From NCBI GenBank assembly GCA_017529935.1, contig JAFXNB010000012.1:1-43121 (forward strand): a DNA stretch of 43,121 nt. The letters run 5' to 3'. The notes beneath the pieces are model-generated. The model saw nothing but the letters and a program-made list of their open reading frames with translations, ran no database searches and had not been told where the DNA came from. The position numbers and the translations under genes were made by a program. The DNA is from Selenomonadaceae bacterium (GTDB taxonomy: Bacteria; Bacillota; Negativicutes; Selenomonadales; Selenomonadaceae). This document shows positions 16,073 to 24,737 of the stretch, piece after piece (position 1 is the stretch's first letter; each line of letters opens with the position of its first letter).

Positions 16073-17281
16073 TCACCCCTCCGCTTTGAAATTATAAACG
16101 GGCTTCATGACTTCGACAATTTCCACGGTGTCGCCGATAACGTCTAAAATATCGTCGAGGGATTTGTAAGCTTGCGGGCTTTCGTCGAGCGTGCCCTCGC
16201 TGATTGAGGTCGTGTAAATGCCCGCCATTGATTCTTTGTAGGCGTCCATGCTGAGCTGTTCCTTAGCCGTGCCGCGTGACATGATACGCCCTGCGCCGTG
16301 CGGAGCGGAAAAATTCCAATCGGCGTTGCCCTTGCCGACAGCCAAGACAGAGCCGTCGCGCATGTTTATCGGGATTAAGACTTTTTCGCCTTTGTGCGCG
16401 GCAATCGCACCCTTGCGGATAATCAGCTCCGAAATGTCAATATAGTTGTGGATTGTGTGGAACGCTTCGCTGTAGGAAATGCCCGCCTTGCCCAGCAAAA
16501 TTTTGGCGATAAGTTCACGGTTGCGCCGCGCGAAATTTTGACAAAGCTCCATGTCGTGCAAGTACTGATGAAAATATTTTCCGTAGACGTAGCACAAATC
16601 CTCCGGCATGGAAGTTTGCACGCCGCGATATTCTTTTTCCAGCTCTTTGAGTTTCGGCTGAATTTCTTTCTTGCGACCGAGCGACTTATACACGGCGATA
16701 ATCTCGTCGCGCTGTGCAAAGTATTTATCCTTGCCCTTAGCCAAATCAATCGCCAAGTGCTGATAAATTTCGGCGACCTGCTTGCCCAAGTTGCGGCTGC
16801 CCGTGTGAATCACAAGATAAAACGTCCCGTCCGAAGCCTTGTCAATTTCGATAAAGTGATTGCCGCCGCCGAGCGTGCCCAAACTTTTTTCTATGCGCCG
16901 AGTCTCCTTGAGCGAACGATAGCAATTTAGCTCCGTCAAGTCGAAGCGTTCCTGCCTGAAGTCCCAAACATTTCTGCGCGACGGAATATAGTGCGCCGCC
17001 TCGTCGATTTTTTCAAAGTCAAGCGAATCTGTCTCCAGCTTGACGGTGTACATGCCGCAACCGATGTCCACACCCACGATATTCGGCACCGCCTTATCGG
17101 TAACCGTCATCGTCGTGCCGATTGTGCAACCCTTGCCCGCGTGCACGTCCGGCATAATTCGGATTTTGCTGCCTTGCGTGAAGTCGTAATTGCACATGCG
17201 CCGTATCTGTTCGCGCGCCGTGTCCTCGATAACTTTCGCGAACGAAATTGCCGTGTTGAACTTGCCTTGAATCTCTTCCAT
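16073..17281 (-). CDS. rtcB: RtcB family RNA ligase (3'-phosphate RNA ligase)
   Basis: RtcB joins RNA 2',3'-cyclic phosphate or 3'-phosphate ends to 5'-OH ends with GTP and Mn2+, and repairs RNA broken by ribonucleases. The 402-residue protein has the metal-site motifs PDVHAGKG (44-51) and VDIGCGM (71-77, Cys75), LGGGNHFIE (137-145), HTGSRNLGK (159-167), FHTIHNYID (274-282) and the guanylated His328 in PHGAGRIMSRG. This is the short bacterial branch without archease in the window. It is the first gene of a run with brnT, two antitoxin-like genes and maf. The stop is only 3 nt before brnT, which places an RNA-repair enzyme with an RNase toxin. No convincing promoter was seen in 17282-17385. 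Confidence 0.93.
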   Translation of the reverse strand: MEEIQGKFNTAISFAKVIEDTAREQIRRMCNYDFTQGSKIRIMPDVHAGKGCTIGTTMTVTDKAVPNIVGVDIGCGMYTVKLETDSLDFEKIDEAAHYIPSRRNVWDFRQERFDLTELNCYRSLKETRRIEKSLGTLGGGNHFIEIDKASDGTFYLVIHTGSRNLGKQVAEIYQHLAIDLAKGKDKYFAQRDEIIAVYKSLGRKKEIQPKLKELEKEYRGVQTSMPEDLCYVYGKYFHQYLHDMELCQNFARRNRELIAKILLGKAGISYSEAFHTIHNYIDISELIIRKGAIAAHKGEKVLIPINMRDGSVLAVGKGNADWNFSAPHGAGRIMSRGTAKEQLSMDAYKESMAGIYTTSISEGTLDESPQAYKSLDDILDVIGDTVEIVEVMKPVYNFKAEG

Positions 17282-17385
17282 AATAATTCTCCTTATATAA
17301 TAATTTTACCTGCACTCTACAACTTAAATTCATGAGCTAATTTTATATGTCCACTGTTATGAAAATTAATGGACGACTAAGAGTT

Positions 17386-17415
17386 GAAAAAATTTCGGCG
17401 CGTGAATCCTCGCCG
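17386..17415 (-). terminator. Terminator of comEC
   Basis: On the minus strand CGGCG (17411-17415) pairs with CGCCG (17396-17400) around a 10-nt loop and is followed by AAATTTTTTC (17386-17395). Confidence 0.6.
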
Positions 17416-17429
17416 CAAAGAAAAATCTA

Positions 17430-19727
17430 TCAGTTCTTAACAAAAGTTTCGACGCGCAAAGTTTTTCCGTCGGTTTTAAATTTAATCAAGCCGTCGCGGT
17501 CGGTGCGGTAAATTTTCGTCGGGAGATTTTTTAGCCGCTCTAAAACTTCTGCGCGGGGATGCCCGAAATTATTTCCGTAGCCGACGCAGATAACGGAGCA
17601 TTTCGGCTTGACGGCTCGCAAAAATTCTTCGCTGGAGGAAGTCGCGCTGCCGTGGTGCCCGACTTTTAAAACCGTGGCAGAAACATCGACGCCCGCCCGC
17701 AAAATTTCCGCTTCAATCTCCTTGACTAAATCGCCCGTGATTAGAAAAGTCACGTCGCCATAACGGACGCGGTAGACGTTGGAAATTTCGTTGCCCGTGC
17801 CGACATTGGGCGCGAAGAGAATTTCAACTTGCACGCCGTCGACGGAAAAAATTTCTCCCGCGTGACCGGCTCTCAACGGCGGCAAATATTTTTCCGCGAT
17901 ACCGAACACCGCCGCATATTCCGATTTACTTTCGCCCGCAGTGATAATCTCGCTGACGGGCAATTTTTTTATCACCGCGCCCGCGCCGCCCGCGTGGTCT
18001 TCGTGCACGTGCGTTAAAAAAATTTTGTCGACCGCGCGAATATTTTCGTGCTTGAGATACGGAACGACGACGCGCCCGCCCACGTCAAACATATGCTCGC
18101 GAACACCGCCCGTGTCGAAGATTAAACATTTCCCGTGCGGAGTAATCACAACGGCGCAATCGCCCTGCCCCACGTCGACGAAACTAACTTCAACATCGCC
18201 CGCCTTGAAAAGATTTATCGCAAGCAAAATTATTATCATCAGCAAAATCGTCGGGCGGCGGAAAATCAGCGCGATATAGTAAAAAAATCCCGCCCACAAT
18301 CCGAGCGTCGGCACCTGCACCGCGCTAAACGGCAAATTCGCAAAAACGCGATTTAATTCCGCGCCCGCCCCGAAGATTAAAGCCTCGCCCGCGAAAAAAA
18401 TTCTCCCCGCTATCGGAATGACCGCCGCGATTATCCCGCCCAATAGCCCGCCGACGATGACGACTTCCAACAGCGGCATGACGAACACATTTGCTAAGAC
18501 CGAGCTAAGCGATATTTGATTGAAGTACCAGACGATAACGGGCAAGCTTGCGACCTGCGCGGCGATTGTCATTGACGCCGGCTCCGCAAAAAATTTCGGC
18601 AAACGTTCCATTGCGTTGCGCAAGTCTTCTGATAAATACATTAGCCCCGCCGTCGCCGAAAAACTTAGTTGGAAACTCACGTCGAACAAAAGCAGCGGCT
18701 GATTGATTAACATTGCCAACGCGGTCAACGTCAAGAGCCGTGCGCCTTCCGCCTCCGAGTCGAGCGTTTTGGCGAAGAAAATTAAAATTCCCATCGTCGC
18801 TGAACGCAAAACTTGCGGCAGAATCCCGCTCAATATCGCGTAGGTTCCGATTATGAAAAGTCCGACCGCGAAAGTCAGCCCGCGCGGAAATTTTAACAGC
18901 AAGCACAGCCACGCCGTCGCCATTGCCAACATTGACATGTGCGATCCACTCACCGACAGGATATGCACAATGCCCGTCGTTTGAAAATCTTCGACAAGTT
19001 CGGGATTCAATCCCGCGTAGCCGCCGAATAGCATTGCGAAAATCGCCGCCGCGTCTTCCTGCGACATGACGCCCGCCATTGATTCGCGATAGTGCTGACG
19101 AATTGCCGCGACGAGCCGTAAAAATTTTATCCAAAGCCCGCCGTCGACCGCTTCAACTTCAATTCCCTGCTTGCCCGCCGACATTCGCGCCGTAATTGAG
19201 TCCGCCTTCATGCGCGTCACGCCGTCGATTTGTCCGGGGTTGTTGTAATTGGTTAAAAGTTTCAAGTTGCCTCGCGCGGAAATTTTATCGCCGATACGAG
19301 CCGCAGGGAGTTCGTCGCCGTCTTTCGGATAGTAAGTCAAAATTAATCCGCCCGACATTTTCCCCTGCACGTCGACGACAAAGCGCATTTGCGTTAATCC
19401 GTTCGGCATGATTTTTATCTGCGGCTCTTGGCGCACGACGCCCGATATTTGAACCGATTGCCCTGCGAATTTGGAAACGTCATTGGGCGGCACAGTGTCG
19501 ACCGCTGAAAATCTCAAGCCGCCGAGCGCAAAAAAAATTATCGGGCAAATTATCCACGCCGTGAGATTTTTCCGCCGCCACGTCGCGATTAGCCCGATGA
19601 TTATCAACGCCGCGCAGGTTCCGATTAAAAATTTCGGTGTGCGCGGAAAATATTCCATAAAAAGAACGCCCGCCGCCAACGCCGCGAGCCAAACATTTAG
19701 CATTGAATTTGAAACTTTAATTTTCAT
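17430..19727 (-). CDS. comEC: ComEC/Rec2 family DNA uptake channel
   Basis: ComEC forms the inner-membrane channel that carries transforming single-stranded DNA into the cell. The protein has an N-terminal membrane part, an OB-like segment (ISGVVRQEPQIKI, about 100) and the central multi-span competence domain (IVHILSVSGSHMSMLA, about 256-271). A C-terminal metallo-beta-lactamase domain carries THVHEDHAGG (about 580). About 765 residues is full length for the ComEC type with all three domains. The frame is open up to a TTG at 19751, 7 nt from the upstream gene. I chose the ATG at 19727, but neither has a good ribosome binding site. No other competence gene is in the window. Confidence 0.9.
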   Translation of the reverse strand: MKIKVSNSMLNVWLAALAAGVLFMEYFPRTPKFLIGTCAALIIIGLIATWRRKNLTAWIICPIIFFALGGLRFSAVDTVPPNDVSKFAGQSVQISGVVRQEPQIKIMPNGLTQMRFVVDVQGKMSGGLILTYYPKDGDELPAARIGDKISARGNLKLLTNYNNPGQIDGVTRMKADSITARMSAGKQGIEVEAVDGGLWIKFLRLVAAIRQHYRESMAGVMSQEDAAAIFAMLFGGYAGLNPELVEDFQTTGIVHILSVSGSHMSMLAMATAWLCLLLKFPRGLTFAVGLFIIGTYAILSGILPQVLRSATMGILIFFAKTLDSEAEGARLLTLTALAMLINQPLLLFDVSFQLSFSATAGLMYLSEDLRNAMERLPKFFAEPASMTIAAQVASLPVIVWYFNQISLSSVLANVFVMPLLEVVIVGGLLGGIIAAVIPIAGRIFFAGEALIFGAGAELNRVFANLPFSAVQVPTLGLWAGFFYYIALIFRRPTILLMIIILLAINLFKAGDVEVSFVDVGQGDCAVVITPHGKCLIFDTGGVREHMFDVGGRVVVPYLKHENIRAVDKIFLTHVHEDHAGGAGAVIKKLPVSEIITAGESKSEYAAVFGIAEKYLPPLRAGHAGEIFSVDGVQVEILFAPNVGTGNEISNVYRVRYGDVTFLITGDLVKEIEAEILRAGVDVSATVLKVGHHGSATSSSEEFLRAVKPKCSVICVGYGNNFGHPRAEVLERLKNLPTKIYRTDRDGLIKFKTDGKTLRVETFVKN

Positions 19728-19758
19728 GGTGAAAAATTTTTCGTGCGTCAACTTGAAA

Positions 19759-22700
19759 TTACTTTGAAGGATATTTAGCTAACTCATTCTCCGCGCTGTC
19801 GACGAGAGTTATAAATTTGTCTACGCCGTTTTTGATGACGATTTGCCCGTCGCCGACCTTGAAAGTAACTTTCCCCGTGGTGGTATCCGCATTGTAGCTG
19901 CCAACTTTGGCGTTGAATATCATAATTTTATCAATCGATTCAAAGTCCGCGATAACGTCGTTGCCGTCGCCTTTTTTATAAACGAAAATATCCGCGCCGT
20001 CGCCGCCGTAGAGCGTATCGTCGCCCTTGTTGCCCCACAAGCTGTCGTTGCCGCCCTCGCCGTAGAGAATATCATTGCCCTTGCCGCCGTTGAGCGTGTC
20101 GACACCTTCGCCTCCGTAAATCGTATCGGCTGCGTCGTCGCCGTAAATGGAATCGTTCTCCGTGCTACCGATGATTTTATTTTTCCGCGTGTTGCCGTTA
20201 ATGTTGATGTCTTGCTGAACTGCCGAGGCGTCAATCGTCTGGAGTGCTTCGCCATAGTCCGCCACGTTGAAATTTTTGCTCAGGTAATCTTCCGTTAGAG
20301 TAATTTTCTTCCCGTCAATCACAACGTCATTATCTTTTGGATAAGTGTGGTCGCCGCTCGTGTCGGAATAAGCGATAACTTTACTCTTAGCACCTTTGGC
20401 AGTAATTTTTCCATTGCCGACCGTCAAGACGACGTTATCGCCGCTGGTCGTGACATCAGCCGCGCCCGAATCAATGCTGATTTTATCCTCCTCCGCGTAG
20501 TCGCTGATAATGTTCGCGCCATTCGATTTGTAGTAGAAAATATCCGCGCCCGCGCCGCCTTTAACTGTGCCCGTGCCGAGGATTTTAATTGTGTCGGCTC
20601 CTTTGCCGCCATTGACGGAAATTTTGTTGCCGCGCGTGGTTATTGTGTCGTCATTGCCGCTACCCGTTATCGTCGCGCTGGAATAATCCTTTGCGAAATC
20701 GAATTCGTAGCCGCTACCGCTGACGGTGACTTTTTTACTTAGCGCGGCGTTTTTCAGCGTGATTTTTTTGCCGCTAACGGAAAGTCCGCTCTTAGACTTC
20801 GCGCCCTTGACTGTGGCTAAATTTTTCGCCGCCGTCGCTTTGGAATATATGATTGATTTGCCGTTGCTAGCAAGTTTATAGCCCGCCGTCTTGTAGGAGC
20901 TTTTGTAAGTGGCGGTCGTCCCGCTTAAACTCCACGCGGCTTTTTTAGTCGTCGGAGCAGTCACGTCGGAGCCAAGTTTGAGCGTGTAGTCGCCAGAAAC
21001 TGAAACTTTACTTGTGCCGAGCGCGGCTTTGGAGACCGTGATAACTTTTCCACTGACGCTAAGTCCTTTAATCGCCTTGACGCCCTTGACCGTCGCCAAA
21101 TTTTTCGCCGCCGTCGCTTTAGAATATGTGATTGATTTGCCGTTGCTCGCAAGTTTATAGCCAGCCGTCTTGTAGGAGCTTTTATAAGTGGCAGTCGTGC
21201 CGCTTAAACTCCACGCGGCTTTTTTAGTTGTCGGAGTCGGTACATCATCAGCAAGCGCAAGCGTGTAGCCGTCGCTGATTGTAACTTTAGAATTTTTCAG
21301 CGAGGACTTAGCAACCGTGACCGTCGTGCCGTTCAAACTTAGCCCGTCCAAACTCTTAACGCCCTTAACCGTGACGAGATCGCCGTATTTAGCCGTGGTT
21401 CCGTCGAGAATCCACGTTGTCGCGGGAGTTTCTCCGCCGTAAGTTTTTGTCGAGCCGTCCGCGTCGATGTAAGTAATGACTTTGTCTGCCGCGTTCTTAA
21501 CGACGAGTTCGTTATTGTCGCCGAATGTGAACGTGACGTTGCTACCGTCGCTCGTTATCGATTTGATTGCGAGGTCGGGATTGTCAAATTGAATCGTGTC
21601 CTCTTCGGCGTATTCAGTGATGTAGTTTGTGCCATAGATGCTATCATTGTAGTAGTTGAAAATGAACAGATCCGCGCCGTCGCCGCCATTAAGTGTCACG
21701 TTACTGGAGTTGTAAACGTACAAAGTATCGTTACCGGATCCGCCGTCGATTAAGGCATAGTAGCCGTAGCTGTTGAGAATAAAATCATTGCCCGCGCCGC
21801 CGAGGAGTGTCACGTCGTCGCCGCTGTTGGAAATGGAATCATTACCCGTGCCGCCGAGGAGTGTCACGTCGTCGCCGCTGTTGGTAATGTCGTCATTGCC
21901 CTTGCCGCCGTCGATTGTGACATAGTAGCCGTAGCTGTTTGTAATTGAATCGTTGCCCGTGCCCGCGTTAATTGTCACGTTGGCACTATAATTATAAATG
22001 GAATCGTCACCTGCGCCTCCGTCGATTGAAACGTTTTCGAGACAGTTGTTGTAAATTGAATCGTTGCCCGCGCCAGCATTGATTGTGACGTCGTCGCCGT
22101 AGTTTTCAATGAAGTCGTTGCCCGCACCCGCGTCAATCGAGACCGAGTTATAGCCGTTGTAAATGTAATCGTTGCCGCCGAGAGCTTGAATCGTCGCGCC
22201 GTCGAGGGTATTAGAATAAATGTCGTCGCCTTCAGTCAGCGTGACGAGTAGAGAATTTTTATAAACGCCGTCGATGTTGACGCTTGACACGCTCGCCGCG
22301 CCGACCAGCGAAATTTTTCCGTCTCCAACCGTAACGATAATATCATCGCCGCTTTTTTTAGTGGAATAGGAGCCGCCGCCGATTGAAAGCGTCGACGTTT
22401 CGTTGAAGCCGACGATTTTATCGTTGCCGTCGCCGTTCGAGTAAGTGATTAAATTATTGGTGGCGTCTGAACCGAGAGAAATGGAATCGTTGCCGGCTCC
22501 TCCGTTAATTGTAACTTGAGCAGCGTCGTTGTAAATAGAATCGTTGCCCGCGCCCGCGTTAATTGTGACATACTTGCTGATGTTGTAAATGGAATCGTCA
22601 CCTTCGCCGCCGTCGATTGAAACGTTTTTGAGACAGTCGTTGTGTATGTAATCATTACCCGCGCCCGCGTTGATTGTGACGTCGTCGCCGTAGTTTACAA

Positions 22701-23637
22701 TGAAGTCGTTGCCGCCTAGAGCTTGAATCGTTGCGCCGTCGAGGGTATTAGAATAAATGTCGTCGCCTTCAGTCAGCGTAATTAATTTGGAATTGGACGA
22801 GCCGCCTTCCGTGCCCGTGATATTGACTGTGGACAATTTCGCAGCACCGATTAGCGAAATTTTGCCGTCTCCAACCGTAACAATGATATTGTCGCCGCTT
22901 TTTTTAGTGGAATAGGAGCCGCCGCCGATTGAAAGCGTCGACGTTTCGTTGAAGCCGACGATTTTATCGTTGCCGTCGCCGGAGTTGTAGACAAAAAGGA
23001 CGTTGTAAGCTTCATTTGTAATCGAATCGTTACCTTTTCCGCCTTCAACTGATACTCGATGTCCCATTGCGCCTGAATAAATAATTTTAATGTTATCATC
23101 GCCGTCTCCAGATTTAATTATGACGTCGTCGCCCCAATTTTCAATGGTATCGTTTCCTGCACCTGCATTAATTGTAACTTGACAAGCCGAGTTGTAAATA
23201 GAATCATTACCCGCGCCGCTGTTGATTGACGAATTTGGAGAAGAATATTCTACGTTGATAATATCATCACCGGTGCCGCCGATTATCGTGACTTTTTCAT
23301 CGTTATTTTCAATCGTGTCGTTACCTGCTCCACCGTTTATTGAAACATTTTCGCTATAACCATAATATCCGCTGCTAATGTAATCGTTGCCGGCTCCTCC
23401 GTTTATAGTTACGTTGGAACCGGCAAGGTGCCAAGAACCGTTAGCAAAATAATTGCCGTTTAGAATCGTATCGGAACCGTCACCTCCGTCGATTGAAACG
23501 TTGTTGCTGTCGGTGTAAATGGAATCGTCACCCGCGCCGCCGCTGATTGAAACGCCAGAGCGACTGTTTTCAAAGTAATCGTTGCCGTCGGTGCCTGTGA
23601 TAAGCGTTTCGGGAGTTGTATTGTTAATTGTCGCCAT
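19759..23637 (-). CDS. Very large RTX-type calcium-binding repeat protein, probably secreted
   Basis: The product of 1292 residues is built mostly of glycine/aspartate-rich repeats of the hemolysin type (GGAGNDSIYN, GGTGNDSISNS, GGDGADIFVYKKGDGNDVI), which bind calcium and form parallel beta-rolls. Two 93-residue units starting TTKKAAWSLSGTTATYKSS lie at about 803-950. A 179-codon unit recurs further upstream (TLTEGDDIYSNTLDGATIQ twice). There is no N-terminal signal peptide, and the C-terminal end is a typical RTX tail, so type I export would be expected; no type I secretion genes are in the window. GGAGGCGG lies 5 nt before the ATG at 23637. A good promoter lies at 23707-23735. comEC follows after a short gap. 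Function unknown, possibly surface adhesion. Confidence 0.88.
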   Translation of the reverse strand: MATINNTTPETLITGTDGNDYFENSRSGVSISGGAGDDSIYTDSNNVSIDGGDGSDTILNGNYFANGSWHLAGSNVTINGGAGNDYISSGYYGYSENVSINGGAGNDTIENNDEKVTIIGGTGDDIINVEYSSPNSSINSGAGNDSIYNSACQVTINAGAGNDTIENWGDDVIIKSGDGDDNIKIIYSGAMGHRVSVEGGKGNDSITNEAYNVLFVYNSGDGNDKIVGFNETSTLSIGGGSYSTKKSGDNIIVTVGDGKISLIGAAKLSTVNITGTEGGSSNSKLITLTEGDDIYSNTLDGATIQALGGNDFIVNYGDDVTINAGAGNDYIHNDCLKNVSIDGGEGDDSIYNISKYVTINAGAGNDSIYNDAAQVTINGGAGNDSISLGSDATNNLITYSNGDGNDKIVGFNETSTLSIGGGSYSTKKSGDDIIVTVGDGKISLVGAASVSSVNIDGVYKNSLLVTLTEGDDIYSNTLDGATIQALGGNDYIYNGYNSVSIDAGAGNDFIENYGDDVTINAGAGNDSIYNNCLENVSIDGGAGDDSIYNYSANVTINAGTGNDSITNSYGYYVTIDGGKGNDDITNSGDDVTLLGGTGNDSISNSGDDVTLLGGAGNDFILNSYGYYALIDGGSGNDTLYVYNSSNVTLNGGDGADLFIFNYYNDSIYGTNYITEYAEEDTIQFDNPDLAIKSITSDGSNVTFTFGDNNELVVKNAADKVITYIDADGSTKTYGGETPATTWILDGTTAKYGDLVTVKGVKSLDGLSLNGTTVTVAKSSLKNSKVTISDGYTLALADDVPTPTTKKAAWSLSGTTATYKSSYKTAGYKLASNGKSITYSKATAAKNLATVKGVKAIKGLSVSGKVITVSKAALGTSKVSVSGDYTLKLGSDVTAPTTKKAAWSLSGTTATYKSSYKTAGYKLASNGKSIIYSKATAAKNLATVKGAKSKSGLSVSGKKITLKNAALSKKVTVSGSGYEFDFAKDYSSATITGSGNDDTITTRGNKISVNGGKGADTIKILGTGTVKGGAGADIFYYKSNGANIISDYAEEDKISIDSGAADVTTSGDNVVLTVGNGKITAKGAKSKVIAYSDTSGDHTYPKDNDVVIDGKKITLTEDYLSKNFNVADYGEALQTIDASAVQQDININGNTRKNKIIGSTENDSIYGDDAADTIYGGEGVDTLNGGKGNDILYGEGGNDSLWGNKGDDTLYGGDGADIFVYKKGDGNDVIADFESIDKIMIFNAKVGSYNADTTTGKVTFKVGDGQIVIKNGVDKFITLVDSAENELAKYPSK
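20803..21231 (-). repeat. Tandem 279-bp coding repeat in the RTX gene
   Basis: The 93-codon unit that starts with TTKKAAWSLSG (first copy 20953-21231) is followed by a second copy that keeps about 50 codons nearly unchanged (20803-20952) and then diverges. Nucleotide identity is high, so the copies are recent or kept alike by conversion. Confidence 0.8.
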
Positions 23638-23706
23638 AAAAACCGCCTCCACTCGTAAAAAACCGTTGAAAACTTCTTTGACGGAGTAAAAACTTCATCT
23701 GCGCGG

Positions 23707-23735
23707 ATTTTATCAAAAATTTATCGCAATGTAAA
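23707..23735 (-). promoter_or_regulatory. Promoter of the RTX gene
   Basis: On the minus strand TTTACA (23730-23735) and TAAAAT (23707-23712) are 17 bp apart, about 70 bp before the ATG at 23637. Confidence 0.65.
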
Positions 23736-23908
23736 CGCAAAAGTTCTCTTAAACGGCTTGCGGGAGAAATTTTTTGCTTTGAACTGTAAAATCTTAATCA
23801 GAAGGCAAAAAAATTAGCCCGAAAGTGATTTTGGGGCGTTGAAAGTGATTTTGGACGTTTGAAACGGAATTTGAGCGTTGAAAATGGTTTTTGGCGTGAT
23901 TTTTGGGC

Positions 23909-24032
23909 GTGATTTACGTTTTCCATGTACATGGAATTTGTATCGCGTTGTGACGCGGCTTTTTCGATACCCCCTAAAATTTGGGCTGATTTTGAGCTGT
24001 GATTTACATTTTCCACGTACATGGAATTTGTA
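23909..24032. repeat. Pair of 34-nt direct repeats, each with a palindrome
   Basis: Two copies of a 34-nt sequence (23909-23942 and 23999-24032) differ at only two positions and start exactly 90 bp apart. Each contains a palindrome: a perfect TTCCATGTACATGGAA at 23921-23936 and a near copy with one change at 24011-24026. The stretch 23819-23918 beside them is made of degenerate units of about 20 nt around CGTTGAAA-TGATTTTGG. A 74-codon frame on the minus strand has no ribosome binding site and only mirrors the repeats. The block fills the gap between the permease operon and the RTX gene and may hold operator sites. Confidence 0.7.
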
Positions 24033-24048
24033 AAATGGGCAAAAAAAA

Positions 24049-24071
24049 ATCCCGCAATGTTAATTGGGGAT
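24049..24071 (-). terminator. Terminator of the SBP-permease operon
   Basis: On the minus strand ATCCC (24067-24071) pairs with GGGAT (24049-24053) and is followed by a run of T (complement of the A run at 24041-24049), just behind the permease stop codon. Confidence 0.6.
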
Positions 24072-24080
24072 AAAAGTTTC

Positions 24081-24737
24081 TTAGCGATTCTTTTCTGTCA
24101 AATGAAATATGCCGTAGACCAGATACGAGAGCGCGAGGTAGATAATCATGCCGCCGATAATCGTAATCATCGGTTGCATTGTGCGCGAGGCAATGTTGTT
24201 TATCACGCGCGTCAAGTCGGTTATCGTGACGTAGCCGACGACGCTCGTCCATTGAATCAGATTTACGACCGTCGATTGATAGACGGGCTTGGCGATACGC
24301 GCCAGTTGCGGGAGCGTGACGAGCTTAAACGCTTGCAACTTTGAAAAGCCCAACGTCCGCGCCGCTTCCAGTTGCCCCTTGTCGAGTGCCATTAACGCCG
24401 AACGCAAAAGTTCCGCCACGTGCGCCGCCGTGTGCATGGCGAACGTTACCACCGCCACAAATACGGGCGGCATTCCCGTGCGCGCCAACACGCCGTAAAA
24501 CAGCAACATCAACAGCATTAGCACCGGCGAGCCGCGAATTATCGAAATATAAACCTGCGCGGCGACTTTTAGCGGTTTGAACTTCCCGACGCGGAAAAAG
24601 CACAGCAACGAGCCGAAGATTGTGCCGAGCAGGAGTGCCAGCGCGGAAATTTGCACCGTCACCCACAGCCCGTTCAATATCGTCAGCCAGCTGCCGTCCT
24701 TTACAAAAATTTTATAGATTAAATCCGTGAATTCCAT
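24081..24737 (-). CDS. Polar amino acid type ABC transporter permease
   Basis: The 218-residue inner-membrane protein is a permease of the His/Glu/Gln type (BPD_transp_1). It has about five membrane spans, the N-terminal NGLWVTVQISALALLLG (22-38) and the cytoplasmic EAA loop EAARTLGFSKLQAF (124-137) that contacts the ATPase. Its start overlaps the stop of the preceding SBP gene by 1 nt, so it is co-translated with the sixth binding protein. It is the last gene before a terminator, and no ATPase gene follows. The ATP-binding subunit must be encoded elsewhere or be shared with another transporter. Although the family mainly moves amino acids, the unusual binding proteins in this operon leave the substrate open. 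Confidence 0.92.
   Translation of the reverse strand: MEFTDLIYKIFVKDGSWLTILNGLWVTVQISALALLLGTIFGSLLCFFRVGKFKPLKVAAQVYISIIRGSPVLMLLMLLFYGVLARTGMPPVFVAVVTFAMHTAAHVAELLRSALMALDKGQLEAARTLGFSKLQAFKLVTLPQLARIAKPVYQSTVVNLIQWTSVVGYVTITDLTRVINNIASRTMQPMITIIGGMIIYLALSYLVYGIFHLTEKNR

Noticed and set aside
21760-23600. Regular repeat block resembling a CRISPR or satellite array
   Set aside because: It is the coding sequence of RTX calcium-binding repeats.
23798-24022. 74-codon frame on the minus strand with a repeated MY-ENVNH motif
   Set aside because: No ribosome binding site, and the protein repeat is a reflection of the 34-nt DNA repeats.
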